Assembly (NCBI RefSeq): GCF_040219635.1
Contig: NZ_JAVJSC010000003.1
Location: forward strand, 816,501-880,500
Origin: Pyruvatibacter sp.
GTDB lineage: Bacteria > Pseudomonadota > Alphaproteobacteria > CGMCC-115125
Direction: 5' to 3'
DNA length: 64,000 nucleotides
The notes beneath the pieces were generated by a model that worked only from the letters and a program-made list of their open reading frames with translations, was not told where the DNA came from and ran no database searches. This document shows positions 9,332 through 18,317 of this stretch, one piece after another (the stretch's first letter is position 1; each line of letters opens with the position of its first letter). Position numbers and translations under genes: made by a program.

Positions 9332-9934
9332 ATGCCGACATTCGCCGAAGCCCGCAGCACGCTTGAAGGGTCCATCGCCATTGCCCGGCGAGACCCCAAA
9401 GCAGACCGGTTTTTTGATCTGTCGGCGGACGCGTTCTGGCGCTCATTCGGGGCGATCATGTTCATCGCGCCGGTCTATCTCATTTTCGTGCTTGCAGAAG
9501 CGCGCATGGCGGCTGAACTCGTCACCGAGCCGGCAGCACCGCTCCCCGGCATGGGCGTGCTTCTGGTGTCAGAAATGGTGACACTTGGCCTCGACTGGAT
9601 AGCGTATCCGTTGGCAATGTACTTCATTACACGGCAGTTCGGGCTGGGTGCACGGTTTGTTGCCTACATCATTGTGTACAACTGGTCGTCGCTTCTGGTG
9701 GCGCTCGTCATGGCACCGCCCTTCCTGCTTTATGCGGCAGGGTTCTTGCCTGCCGAGTTGACGGTTCTTCTCAACCTCATGACGGTCATTGCCGTGCTGT
9801 GGTATCGCTGGCTGCTGGCGACCGAGATTCTGGGTGCGCCGGGAATGACAGCAGCAGGTTTTGTGGCCCTCGATGTTGTGTTGAGCCTGTTCATCAATTT
9901 GAGCATTGCCGCCGCGCTCGTCAGCCCGGCCTGA
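9332..9934 (+). CDS. Multi-pass membrane protein of unknown function
   Basis: Inner-membrane protein of 200 residues with about five hydrophobic segments, including ones near residues 38-56, 75-95, 107-130, 137-155 and 173-195. The first 35 residues are charged and probably cytoplasmic. I recognise no catalytic motif. It lies 2 bp after dapE and 2 bp before murI, so it is very likely co-transcribed with cell-wall precursor genes. That hints at an envelope role but does not show one. Confidence 0.8.
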   Translation: MPTFAEARSTLEGSIAIARRDPKADRFFDLSADAFWRSFGAIMFIAPVYLIFVLAEARMAAELVTEPAAPLPGMGVLLVSEMVTLGLDWIAYPLAMYFITRQFGLGARFVAYIIVYNWSSLLVALVMAPPFLLYAAGFLPAELTVLLNLMTVIAVLWYRWLLATEILGAPGMTAAGFVALDVVLSLFINLSIAAALVSPA

Positions 9935-9936
9935 CC

Positions 9937-10749
9937 ATGCCAGACCCGCGCCCGATCGGCGTTTTCGATAGCGGCGTCGGCGGTATCACCGTGCTGCGCG
10001 CGATCAAGGACCTTCTTCCTGCCGAAAACCTGATTTATCTGGGCGACACAGCCCGCCTTCCCTATGGCACCAAGAGTGCGGACACGGTTGTGCGTTATGC
10101 GTCGCAGGCCGCCCGAAAGCTGATCGCGCAGGACGTCAAGTTGCTGGTGATTGCGTGCAACACCGCAAGTGCGGTGGCGACATCCGCCCTTGCTGGCCAG
10201 TTCGCGCCCGTGCCGGTTATTGGCGTGGTGGAGCCAGGGGCGGAAGCAGCTGTTGCCGCCAGCCAAACCGGCAATATCGCGGTGATCGCCACGGAAGGCA
10301 CCGTGCGCGGCGAGGCATACCCGCGCGCCATCAACGCCCGCGCCCCAACCGCAAAAATTGTGCAGGCATCGGCAACCGTGTTCGTGGCACTCGCAGAGGA
10401 AGGCTGGACATCAACTGCCGTCACACGTGAGGTCGCCCGTGCCTATCTCGCGCCGTTGTTCTCAGGGCCTGAAAAGCCAGACACGCTGGTGCTCGGCTGC
10501 ACGCATTTTCCAGTATTGCTGGACGCCATCCGCGCCGAACTTCCCGCCGGCGTGGCGATTGTCGATTCAGCCAGCACGACAGCGCAGGCTGTGGCTGCTG
10601 CACTCAAAGATGGTTCCGCCGCCCCGGCAAACCAGAAAGGCGCTGTAAGGTTTATTGCAACTGATGGACGGGAGCGCTTTGCCCGCGTCGGCCGCATCTT
10701 TTTCGGCAATGAAATAGACGCCGACGCGGTCGAGTTAACGGACCTTTAG
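9937..10749 (+). CDS. murI: Glutamate racemase
   Basis: Makes D-glutamate for peptidoglycan by cofactor-independent racemisation. It has 270 residues from ATG 9937, which follows the stop codon of the membrane-protein gene. The N-terminal GVFDSGVGG motif is at residues 8-16. The two catalytic cysteines are Cys74 in ACNTASA and Cys188 in LGCTHFP. It closes a dapD-dapE-membrane protein-murI run that gathers DAP and D-Glu supply. It converges with truA across 9 bp. Confidence 0.96.
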   Translation: MPDPRPIGVFDSGVGGITVLRAIKDLLPAENLIYLGDTARLPYGTKSADTVVRYASQAARKLIAQDVKLLVIACNTASAVATSALAGQFAPVPVIGVVEPGAEAAVAASQTGNIAVIATEGTVRGEAYPRAINARAPTAKIVQASATVFVALAEEGWTSTAVTREVARAYLAPLFSGPEKPDTLVLGCTHFPVLLDAIRAELPAGVAIVDSASTTAQAVAAALKDGSAAPANQKGAVRFIATDGRERFARVGRIFFGNEIDADAVELTDL

Positions 10750-10758
10750 CGGCGCGGG

Positions 10759-11499
10759 TCAGTCATAATCAACCCGCATCAGATAAAGCCCGTCAGCGGG
10801 TGCAACTGCGGCACAGCGTGACCTGTCTCGCGCCTCAAGCGCCCGCTGCACATCACGCGGCGTCATCTTCCCTTCACCCACTGCCTTGAGCGTTCCTGCA
10901 AAAGACCGCACCTGACTGTGCAGGAATGAGCGCGCCCGCGCGGTGATGACAATCGCGTCCGCCTCACGGCGCACATCCAGGGCATCCAGCGTCTTGACCG
11001 GTGACGCTGCCTGGCACTGGGCGGCGCGAAAAGTCGTAAAATCGTGTTGGCCAACCAGAAGCTGCGCTGCCTCGTCCATCGGTGTCACGTCCAGCGGCAC
11101 GGCAACCTGCCATGCGCGATGCCGGTCAACTGTCAGCGGCGCGCGCCGGTTGATGATGCGGTAGAGATAATGCCGCCGCGTGGCAGAGAACCGTGCGTCA
11201 AACCCGTTGTCCACAGCCTGCACAGCAATGATTGCGACCGGCTCAGGCTTGAGATGAAAGTTCAGCGCATCCCGTACTGTATTGGCATCAGTGTCGCGGG
11301 CAATATCTATGTGCGCCACCTGTCCAAGCGCATGAACACCTGTGTCCGTACGCCCGGCCCCGGCCACGGTCACCCGTTCGCCGCAAAACCTGTGGACGGC
11401 ATCGGCAATCGCATCCTGCACACCGCGCCCGTTGTCCTGCTTCTGCCAGCCCACAAAGGGTGTGCCATCATACTCAATGGTAAGTTTATAGCGCTGCAT
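10759..11499 (-). CDS. truA: tRNA pseudouridine(38-40) synthase
   Basis: Forms pseudouridine at positions 38-40 of the tRNA anticodon stem-loop. It has 246 residues from ATG 11499, which overlaps the fmt stop codon by one base; an in-frame upstream extension has no family similarity. The catalytic motif AGRTDTGVHALGQ contains Asp52. The motif RSFLHSQVRSFAGTL near the C-terminus fits the TruA fold. It is the last gene of def-fmt-truA. Confidence 0.96.
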   Translation of the reverse strand: MQRYKLTIEYDGTPFVGWQKQDNGRGVQDAIADAVHRFCGERVTVAGAGRTDTGVHALGQVAHIDIARDTDANTVRDALNFHLKPEPVAIIAVQAVDNGFDARFSATRRHYLYRIINRRAPLTVDRHRAWQVAVPLDVTPMDEAAQLLVGQHDFTTFRAAQCQAASPVKTLDALDVRREADAIVITARARSFLHSQVRSFAGTLKAVGEGKMTPRDVQRALEARDRSRCAAVAPADGLYLMRVDYD

Positions 11500-12431
11500 C
11501 AGACAAGCTTCGTACCAGCAGGCACAGAAAACCCACGCAAAAACTCGTCCGTCTGCTGAACACCTTTGCCCGCACGCTGAACCTGCACAAGCTGCAACGC
11601 GTCTGTACCGCAAGCGATGGTCAGCCTGTCGTCAAGGGCTGTACCTGCACCGCCTGATCCTGAAACGGGCGTTGCCCGCAGCACTTTCACACGCGTCGGT
11701 TTGCCGTCCTTTACAATCTCGCACCACGCACCGGGAAAGGGTGACAGGCCGCGAATGTGGCAATCAAGGGCGCTCGCCGACAAAGACCAGTCAATGCGCG
11801 CCTCGGCCTTGTCTATCTTGTGGGCGTAGGTCACGCCCTGCGCAGGTTGTGCGGTCGCTTCCAGCGACCCACGCTCAAGTGCTGCCAGTGCCCGCACCAT
11901 GAGGCCGCCACCGATGAGCGACAGCCGGTCGTGCAGCTCGGCGGCGGTGTCCGTGGGCCCAATCTCCACGCGCTCCACCAGCAGCATGTCGCCGGTATCA
12001 AGTCCCGCATCCATCTGCATGATGGTGACACCTGTCTGCGTGTCACCCGCCATGATGGCACGCTGAATGGGGGCGGCTCCCCGCCAGCGTGGCAGCAGGG
12101 ACGCATGAATGTTGAGGCATCCAAGCCGGGGCGCATCCAGTATCGCCTGCGGCAAAATCAACCCGTAGGCCGCAACCACGGCGCAATCCAGATCGAGCGC
12201 TGCAAAGGCTTGCTGCGGGTCTGTTTTTTTCAGTGAAAGGGGCGTGCGCACGTCAATGCCGTGCGATTGAGCAAACGCATGTACCGGCGACGGTGTTTGC
12301 GCCATGCCGCGCCCGGCCTTGCGCGGGGGCTGGGTATAGACGGCCACCACGTCGTGCCCTGCCGCAAGCAGCTCGGCCAACGCAGGCACAGAAAAATCCG
12401 GGGTGCCCATAAAGGCAAGGCGCAGGGTCAT
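11499..12431 (-). CDS. fmt: Methionyl-tRNA formyltransferase
   Basis: Formylates Met-tRNA(fMet) with 10-formyl-tetrahydrofolate to make the initiator tRNA. It has 310 residues, the normal length. The catalytic domain shows FMGTPDFSVPAL at the N-terminus and the signature HASLLPRWRGAAPIQ. The C-terminal tRNA-binding domain follows HKIDKAEARIDW. It lies 7 bp downstream of def, which later removes the formyl group, and overlaps truA by one base. Confidence 0.97.
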   Translation of the reverse strand: MTLRLAFMGTPDFSVPALAELLAAGHDVVAVYTQPPRKAGRGMAQTPSPVHAFAQSHGIDVRTPLSLKKTDPQQAFAALDLDCAVVAAYGLILPQAILDAPRLGCLNIHASLLPRWRGAAPIQRAIMAGDTQTGVTIMQMDAGLDTGDMLLVERVEIGPTDTAAELHDRLSLIGGGLMVRALAALERGSLEATAQPAQGVTYAHKIDKAEARIDWSLSASALDCHIRGLSPFPGAWCEIVKDGKPTRVKVLRATPVSGSGGAGTALDDRLTIACGTDALQLVQVQRAGKGVQQTDEFLRGFSVPAGTKLV

Positions 12432-12438
12432 TGGCCCC

Positions 12439-12957
12439 TCACGCGGGTTCAGCGAGCTTCTTCGCCTTGGCCAGTTTTTTAAGCACCATGGAGCGCTTCA
12501 CCCGCGACAGGTGATCGACAAACAGGATGCCTTCCAGATGGTCCATCTCGTGCTGAATGCAGGTGGCCAGAAGCCCGTCACACTCAATTTCGCGCAGCTC
12601 GTTTTGATAATCCAGAAACTTGACGCGGCACGTGGCGGGTCGCTCCACGTCCTCATAAAACTCCGGCACCGACAGGCAGCCTTCTTCATAGGTCACCATT
12701 TCATCAGTGGTGGGAGTGATTTCAGGGTTAGCAAAGTACATCGGCTGCGGCTCTTCTCCGTCCCGCGCCAGATCAATGACAATCACCCGCTTGGGCACGC
12801 CAATCTGGATCGCCGCAAGCCCGATGCCTGGTGCCGCATACATCGTCTCCAGCATGTCATCCATCAACGCGCGAACGCTGTCGTCCACCTTCTCAATGGG
12901 CGCTGAAACCTGCTTTAGCCGGGCGTCCGGCGCAGTAATGATCTTACGAATGGCCAT
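12439..12957 (-). CDS. def: Peptide deformylase
   Basis: Metalloenzyme that removes the N-formyl group from nascent proteins. It has 172 residues from ATG 12957, matching the family start MAIRKI. All three motifs are intact: GIGLAAIQ (44-51), EGCLS with metal ligand Cys94 (92-96), and QHEMDH with metal-binding His136 and His140 (135-140). It is first in the def-fmt-truA operon. A good promoter upstream predicts that its mRNA has almost no leader. Confidence 0.97.
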   Translation of the reverse strand: MAIRKIITAPDARLKQVSAPIEKVDDSVRALMDDMLETMYAAPGIGLAAIQIGVPKRVIVIDLARDGEEPQPMYFANPEITPTTDEMVTYEEGCLSVPEFYEDVERPATCRVKFLDYQNELREIECDGLLATCIQHEMDHLEGILFVDHLSRVKRSMVLKKLAKAKKLAEPA

Positions 12958-12964
12958 GAGCGGT

Positions 12965-12993
12965 GAGATAAGCGAGCCTGCGGGAGCCGTCAA
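12965..12993 (-). promoter_or_regulatory. Predicted def-fmt-truA promoter
   Basis: On the minus strand TTGACG (12993-12988) and TATCTC (12970-12965) are spaced by exactly 17 bp. The expected start is at or within a base or two of the def ATG at 12957, so the message may be leaderless. Confidence 0.5.
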
Positions 12994-13064
12994 CCTGAAC
13001 GCCCGCGCTATACTGTAAATGTGTACCGCCGATTCTCCCGCCGTTTTGAAGGGTTTTCCTGCCG

Positions 13065-14204
13065 ATGGATATGGTTCTGGTCATTGCTGCAAGCGTGGTT
13101 GCCGTCCTGCTTTTGGCAATTCTGGGCGTATTGGTGCTGCGCCGCCCTTCCACAAGCAGCGCGGATGAAGCGGCGGCGCGGGCTGCTGAAATCCAGCAAA
13201 AAGCTTTCGCCAGCCTGATGGAGACCCAGTCACATCTTTCCGGTCGGCTGGCCGCCATGGCGGATGCACAGGCCAAGCGCGAAGCCGAACTGACCCGCAC
13301 ACTGAACGAGCGTCTGGATGCCGTTTCCAAACGGCTGGGGGACGGACTTGAAGACAACACCAAGAAAACCAGCGAGACCCTCGGCACCCTGAACACCCGC
13401 CTTGCGCTGATCGACGAAGCCCAAAAGAAGCTCGGCGAACTGTCCGGCCAGATGGTGGGCCTGCAGGATATTCTGGCCAACAAGCAGGCACGCGGTGCGT
13501 TTGGTGAAATCCAGTTGCAGGATCTGGTAAGCGCCGCCCTGCCGCCATCGGCCTATGCGTTTCAGGCCACGCTCTCCAACAAGGCGCGTGCCGATTGCCT
13601 GATAAAACTGCCCAACCCGCCCGGCTCCATCGCGGTTGATTCAAAGTTTCCGCTGGAAAGCTACCGCGCGCTGGTGGACGCCAAGACCGAAGACGAAAGC
13701 ACCAGGGCCAAGCGGTTTTTTCGCGACAGCATGCTCAAGCACGTCAACGACATTGCAGCCAAATACATTGTGCCCGGCGAAACCGCCGATTCAGCCCTGA
13801 TGTTTTTGCCGTCAGAAGCGGTCTATGCCGAGCTGCATGCCAACTTCCCCGCAACCGTAGAAGCCAGTTTCAAATCCAAGGTGTGGATCGTGTCGCCGAC
13901 AACACTCATGGCCACGCTCAACACCGTGCGCGCCATTTTGAAAGATGCCCAGATGCGCGAGCAGGCCGGCGTCATTCAGGCGGAAGTCGGGAAGATGCTG
14001 GAAGATGTGGGTCGGCTTGATGGCCGGGTCTCAAAACTCAAGACACACTTCTCGCAGGCTGAAGATGATTTACGTCAGATCGGCATCTCCACCGATAAGA
14101 TCACTCGCCGTGGAGACCGCATTACGGAGCTTGAGCTTGGAGATGACGACGAGGCGGAAGTGCTTGAGCCCACGCCGCCGCAGTTGAAGTTGTCAGGCGG
14201 ATAG
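13065..14204 (+). CDS. rmuC: DNA recombination protein RmuC homologue
   Basis: RmuC-family protein, linked in E. coli to limiting short-repeat recombination and predicted to have a nuclease-like fold. It has 379 residues. A membrane anchor covers residues 4-25. A coiled coil spans about 33-130, seen as heptads rich in Ala, Lys, Glu and Leu. The conserved core (GAFGEIQLQDLV, VDSKFPLESY, FLPSEAVYAEL) follows. The Asp-Lys pair in DSKFPLE is the likely active site. It is divergent from def and a TATACT box lies at 13009-13014. Confidence 0.92.
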   Translation: MDMVLVIAASVVAVLLLAILGVLVLRRPSTSSADEAAARAAEIQQKAFASLMETQSHLSGRLAAMADAQAKREAELTRTLNERLDAVSKRLGDGLEDNTKKTSETLGTLNTRLALIDEAQKKLGELSGQMVGLQDILANKQARGAFGEIQLQDLVSAALPPSAYAFQATLSNKARADCLIKLPNPPGSIAVDSKFPLESYRALVDAKTEDESTRAKRFFRDSMLKHVNDIAAKYIVPGETADSALMFLPSEAVYAELHANFPATVEASFKSKVWIVSPTTLMATLNTVRAILKDAQMREQAGVIQAEVGKMLEDVGRLDGRVSKLKTHFSQAEDDLRQIGISTDKITRRGDRITELELGDDDEAEVLEPTPPQLKLSGG

Positions 14205-14233
14205 GGCCTGCCGCATATCCATCCAAACGCCCC

Positions 14234-14839
14234 TTAAAAAGGCCGCCGGGCTTTCATGGCGGCCGCCAGCGTGCCGTCATCCAGATAGTCCATCTCGCCG
14301 CCCACAGGCACGCCGTGTGCCACCTGGCTGATGCTGGCCCCGTAGCTTTGCACCTGATCCGTAATGTAATGTGCCGTCGCCTGGCCATCCACGGTTGCGT
14401 TGAGTGCCAGCACAATCTCGCGCACGTCTCCGCCTGATATGCGGTCAACCAGTCCGGCAATGTTCAGATCATCGGGGCCAATACCATCAAGCGCAGACAG
14501 CGTGCCGCCTAACACATGATACTGACCGGAGTTGGCGCCCGCACGTTCAAGCGCCCACAGGTCCGCAACGTGTTCGACCACGCAGATGACGCCCGCATCG
14601 CGCCGCGTATCGGTGCAGATGGAGCAGGGGTCTTTCGTATCCATGTTGCCGCAGGTGCTGCATGTCAGCACATGGTCGGCCGCCTGGCTGATGGCATCCG
14701 CGAGCGGGCGCATCAGTGTTTCTTTCTTGCCGAGCATTTGCAGGGCCGCCCGCCGTGCCGAGCGCGGCCCAAGCCCGGGCAGTCGCGCCAGAAGCTGGAT
14801 CAGCCGCTCAATCTCAGCGCCTGCGCTGTGTCCTGACAT
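14234..14839 (-). CDS. recR: Recombination mediator RecR
   Basis: Works with RecO (and RecF) in RecA loading at gapped DNA. It has 201 residues. The helix-hairpin-helix region (RLPGLGPRSARRAAL) is near residues 18-32. A four-cysteine zinc finger (CSTCGNMDTKDPCSIC) is around 58-73, followed by a Toprim domain beginning ICVVEHVADLWALE. It lies 9 bp after ybaB in the conserved dnaX-ybaB-recR operon. Confidence 0.97.
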   Translation of the reverse strand: MSGHSAGAEIERLIQLLARLPGLGPRSARRAALQMLGKKETLMRPLADAISQAADHVLTCSTCGNMDTKDPCSICTDTRRDAGVICVVEHVADLWALERAGANSGQYHVLGGTLSALDGIGPDDLNIAGLVDRISGGDVREIVLALNATVDGQATAHYITDQVQSYGASISQVAHGVPVGGEMDYLDDGTLAAAMKARRPF

Positions 14840-14848
14840 GTCCGGTGC

Positions 14849-15166
14849 CTAAAGTGAGAAGCCGGGCGGCAGGGCAATGCCGCCGGTGACCGCTTTCATC
14901 TCGTCCTGCAGCTTTGCGTCCAGTTTTGCCTTTGCATCCGTGTGGGCTGCCACCAGCAGGTCTTCCAGAATCTCGGCTTCGTCAGGTACCATCAGGCTGG
15001 GGTCGATTTTGACGCCGCGCAGTTCACCCTTGCCCGCCAGCGTGACTGTGACCAGTCCACCGCCGGATGACCCTTCCACTTCAAGTGCTGCGACTTTTTC
15101 CTGCATTTCGGCCATGCGGGCCTGCATTTCCTGAGCCTGCTTCATCAGGCCGCCAAGGTTTTTCAT
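14849..15166 (-). CDS. ybaB: YbaB/EbfC-family nucleoid-associated protein
   Basis: Small DNA-binding protein of 105 residues that forms tweezer-like dimers in characterised homologues. The N-terminal helix MKNLGGLMKQAQEMQARMAE is followed by strands containing GLVTVTLAGKGELRGVKIDP. Its ATG overlaps the dnaX stop codon as ATGA, so the two genes are translationally coupled. The operon position beside dnaX and recR is the usual one. Confidence 0.95.
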   Translation of the reverse strand: MKNLGGLMKQAQEMQARMAEMQEKVAALEVEGSSGGGLVTVTLAGKGELRGVKIDPSLMVPDEAEILEDLLVAAHTDAKAKLDAKLQDEMKAVTGGIALPPGFSL

Positions 15167-17073
15167 CAGATCAAATCCTCTGTATCCGGATTATCATCAC
15201 CGTCAGTCGGCGCGGGTGACGTGGCTGCTTCAGCCGCAGCATCCGCGGCAAGGTCACGTACCTCAATGATTTTCGCCCCGGGAAATGTCTCCAGCGCTGC
15301 CTTGACAAGTGGCTCCGCGCTTATGGATGCCATCAGCGCATCTTGCGCATCGCGCCTAGCTTCAGCGATGGTGGGTTGGGCGACCGGGGCATCCTGCCTG
15401 GCCTGCGTCACGAACCAGCGCTCGTTTGTCCAGCTTTGCAGCTTGGCGGAGAGTTGCTGGATAACGCTGCTGTCGCCCTTGAGCACAGCAAGTTCAATAC
15501 GTCCCGGAGCAAAGGCTACAAGCCGAACATCATGCTCAAGGGCATTTTGCAGCATCACGTCACGCTTGTTCTCGGCAAGCGCCACGACGTCTTCAAACCG
15601 CTTGAGTTGAATACGTGGAGGCAACTCCTCCTGGGGTGCCGTTTGGACGCCCGTCTGCGCCATTCTGGAAGCCGACTGCGGTGCTGACGAGCCGACGCTG
15701 GCGGTTGGTCTGGCTCCTGTCGGCATCATTGCAGATGTGCGGCCGCCATCTGCAGCCTGCGTACCCGCAGAACCGCCCGCGCCAGCGGACGTTGGCGCAT
15801 TCTGCAGCTTCTTTATCAGTTCGTCCGGGGTTGGAAGGTCAGCCGCATAGGCAAGCCGCACAAGCACCATTTCAGCCGCTGCCAAAGGCCACGGCGCGCG
15901 CTCCACTTCACCCAGACCCTTGAGCAGCATTTGCCATGTGCGCGCCAGCGACTTGACCGACAGCGTGGCCACCATGTCGGTGCCGCGCTTGCGGTCCATG
16001 TCCGAAACGGTTTTGTCGTCGGCGGCAGCATCAACCAGTTTCAGCCGGGTCAGCCAGTGCGTCAGTTCCGCCATGTCAGATATGACCACGGCCGGGTCAG
16101 CACCATCCTGGTATTGCGCGGTCAGTTCGCCAAGGGCTGACGCCACATCACCCTTCATGACGTGCTCATACAGGTCGAACACCCGGCCTCTGTCCGCCAG
16201 CCCCAGCATGGCCCGCACGCTGTCGGCTGAAATTGTCTCGCCTTGTGTGCCGTGTGCAATGGCCTGATCCAGCAACGACAGGCCGTCACGTACAGAGCCT
16301 TCAGCAGCGCGCCCAATCAGCGCCAGTGCCCCGTCATCGACACTCACGCCTTCCTTGCCCGCAATGTTTGCCAGATGCTGGCTCATGGCTTCCGTATCAA
16401 GCCGGCGCAGATCAAACCGCTGGCACCGCGAGAGCACCGTCACTGGCACCTTGCGGATTTCTGTGGTGGCAAAAATAAACTTCACATGTGCGGGCGGTTC
16501 TTCAAGCGTCTTCAGCAGCCCGTTGAAGGCCGCGTTCGACAGCATGTGAACTTCGTCGATGATATAAACCTTGTAGCGCGCTGACGTGGGCGCATAGCGC
16601 ACACTTTCAATGATCTCGCGAATGTCGCCGATGCCGGTGCGCGAGGCCGCATCCATTTCCAGCACATCCTGATGGCGTGATTCCATGATGGCCTGGCAGT
16701 TGATTCCAGGCCCCGGCATGTCGATGGTCGGCCCGTCAAACCCATCGGCTTCATAGTTGAGGGCGCGCGCCAGAATGCGTGCAGTGGTTGTTTTGCCAAT
16801 ACCGCGCACGCCGGTGAGAATAAACGCGTGCGCAATGCGGTTGGTGGCAAACGCATTGTGCAGGGTGCGCACCATGGCGTCCTGGCCAACAAGATCGTCA
16901 AATGTCTGAGGGCGGTACTTGCGCGCAAGCACCTGATATTCGACAGGTGCCGCTGGCGCTTTGGCCTCACCGCCCAGCAGGTCGAAGCCGCCATCCTCCG
17001 CTGTCATGCCCAGATTGGGCTCGCCCTCCTCAGGCCCTTTATCGTCAACGGATGTATCGGACGGGGGCGTCAT
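15166..17073 (-). CDS. dnaX: DNA polymerase III subunits tau/gamma
   Basis: Clamp-loader ATPase that couples the two polymerases at the fork. It has 635 residues from ATG 17073; GTG 17088 would add five. An N-terminal low-complexity segment of about 40 residues precedes the AAA+ core. Walker A is GVRGIGKTT, Walker B is IIDEVHML, and the sensor FATTEIRKVPVTVLSRC is present. The zinc-module cysteines seen in E. coli are mostly missing. The Ala/Gly/Thr-rich linker and C-terminal tau region follow. Any gamma frameshift site could not be identified by eye. Confidence 0.96.
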   Translation of the reverse strand: MTPPSDTSVDDKGPEEGEPNLGMTAEDGGFDLLGGEAKAPAAPVEYQVLARKYRPQTFDDLVGQDAMVRTLHNAFATNRIAHAFILTGVRGIGKTTTARILARALNYEADGFDGPTIDMPGPGINCQAIMESRHQDVLEMDAASRTGIGDIREIIESVRYAPTSARYKVYIIDEVHMLSNAAFNGLLKTLEEPPAHVKFIFATTEIRKVPVTVLSRCQRFDLRRLDTEAMSQHLANIAGKEGVSVDDGALALIGRAAEGSVRDGLSLLDQAIAHGTQGETISADSVRAMLGLADRGRVFDLYEHVMKGDVASALGELTAQYQDGADPAVVISDMAELTHWLTRLKLVDAAADDKTVSDMDRKRGTDMVATLSVKSLARTWQMLLKGLGEVERAPWPLAAAEMVLVRLAYAADLPTPDELIKKLQNAPTSAGAGGSAGTQAADGGRTSAMMPTGARPTASVGSSAPQSASRMAQTGVQTAPQEELPPRIQLKRFEDVVALAENKRDVMLQNALEHDVRLVAFAPGRIELAVLKGDSSVIQQLSAKLQSWTNERWFVTQARQDAPVAQPTIAEARRDAQDALMASISAEPLVKAALETFPGAKIIEVRDLAADAAAEAATSPAPTDGDDNPDTEDLI

Positions 17074-17110
17074 GAGAAGGGGCGGCACTCCGGAGCAAAC
17101 GGCGGTAAAA

Positions 17111-17214
17111 GAGGTGGGAGGCTGGACAAACGACCCAGGCCGAATTCGTTACGGCTGCTTCCTTCCGGATCTGACCGGGTTGGCGACTTGGCCTGTCCAT
17201 CGCCAACCTCCCAA
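17111..17214 (-). ncRNA. ffs: Small bacterial SRP RNA (4.5S)
   Basis: RNA of the signal recognition particle, binding Ffh to target membrane proteins. The minus strand carries the near-invariant apical motif GGTCAGATCCGGAAGGAAGC (about 17153-17174). A terminal helix of ten pairs joins 17203-17212 to 17116-17125, and four U residues follow at 17107-17110. It lies between dnaX and nudC, a common alphaproteobacterial site. The ends are estimated to within a few bases. Confidence 0.93.
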
Positions 17215-17220
17215 CGGCAC

Positions 17221-17249
17221 TATATCAGACGCGGGGGTGGCAAGTGCAA
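17221..17249 (-). promoter_or_regulatory. ffs promoter
   Basis: On the minus strand TTGCAC (17249-17244) and GATATA (17226-17221) have a 17-bp spacer. The predicted start, near 17214, matches the base of the SRP RNA helix. Confidence 0.7.
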
Positions 17250-17375
17250 CCCGCCAGCGGTCTAATTCGGCCCGGCTGGGGCGTTAAAGTGAGGCTGTTT
17301 GCGCCAATTCCCGGCGCGTGGCAGGTTTCGGCCCGAAACCAACACATTACATGACAAACAAGAGGCCGCACGCCC

Positions 17376-18317
17376 ATGGCGCTGGAAGCAAACCCCAACA
17401 TTTTCGCCAACAATCCGCTTGATCGCGTGAGCGACAAACGCACGGATGATGATTGGCTGGCTGAAAAAATGGCGGACCCCGAAAGCCGCTATGTGCCTTT
17501 TTACAAGCTGATGCCGTTTGTGTTGCCCGAAGCCGCCCCCAGCGAAGGCAAGGACATTGCGTGGATGCCACCAGACATGGTGAAGCCGCTGATGAACCCG
17601 GCGTCCGTCACCGTGCTGCTGGGCATCAACAAGCGCGGACGCGCGCTGTTTGCCACCGACGTCACCTTTGGTGAAAACCCGGAAAACGGTGCTCTCAAGG
17701 GCATGGGGGAGTTTGAAGACCTGCGCGGCCTTGCCATGAAAGGCGAGATTACCTCCGGTGAACTGGCCATCATGGCGCAGGGCAAGAGCATGATCGACTG
17801 GCACCTGCGCCACGGCTATTGCTCCGCCTGCGGGCATCCCAGTCGCCTGGCCGAAGCCGGGTACAAGCGCGTATGCCCGGAATGCAAAGCCGAGCATTTC
17901 CCGCGCACAGACCCGGTGGTCATCATGCTGGCCACACGTGGCGACAAGGCGTTGCTGGGGCGACAGCCGATGTTCCCGCGTGGCATGTTTTCCTCGCTCG
18001 CGGGCTTCATCGAGCCGGGCGAATCCATCGAAGAAGCCGTTGCCCGCGAAATGATGGAAGAGGCAGGCGTTGCGGTGCGCAATGTGCGCTACCACTCAAC
18101 ACAGCCCTGGCCCTACCCGTCGCAACTGATGATCGGCTGCCACGCCGAAGCTGAAACCGAGGAAATCACCGTGGACGGCGTCGAGATAGCAGAGGCCCGC
18201 TGGTTCTCCCGCGACGACCTGCGCGCTGTTTTGGCTGGTGAAGACAAAGGCTTCTGGGTGCCCCCTCCTTTCGCCATTGCCCATCAGCTCATTAAAAGTT
18301 GGGTGGAGGAAGGCTAG
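17376..18317 (+). CDS. nudC: NAD(H) pyrophosphatase / RNA decapping enzyme NudC
   Basis: Hydrolyses NAD(H) to NMN(H) and AMP, and in E. coli removes NAD caps from RNA. It has 313 residues. An N-terminal domain is followed by a zinc ribbon with Cys149, Cys152, Cys167 and Cys170. The Nudix box runs from Gly210 to Val232 with REMMEE intact. The NudC-specific motif appears as QPWPYPS at 243-249. It converges with pheA and both stop codons share one CTAG. Confidence 0.95.
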   Translation: MALEANPNIFANNPLDRVSDKRTDDDWLAEKMADPESRYVPFYKLMPFVLPEAAPSEGKDIAWMPPDMVKPLMNPASVTVLLGINKRGRALFATDVTFGENPENGALKGMGEFEDLRGLAMKGEITSGELAIMAQGKSMIDWHLRHGYCSACGHPSRLAEAGYKRVCPECKAEHFPRTDPVVIMLATRGDKALLGRQPMFPRGMFSSLAGFIEPGESIEEAVAREMMEEAGVAVRNVRYHSTQPWPYPSQLMIGCHAEAETEEITVDGVEIAEARWFSRDDLRAVLAGEDKGFWVPPPFAIAHQLIKSWVEEG

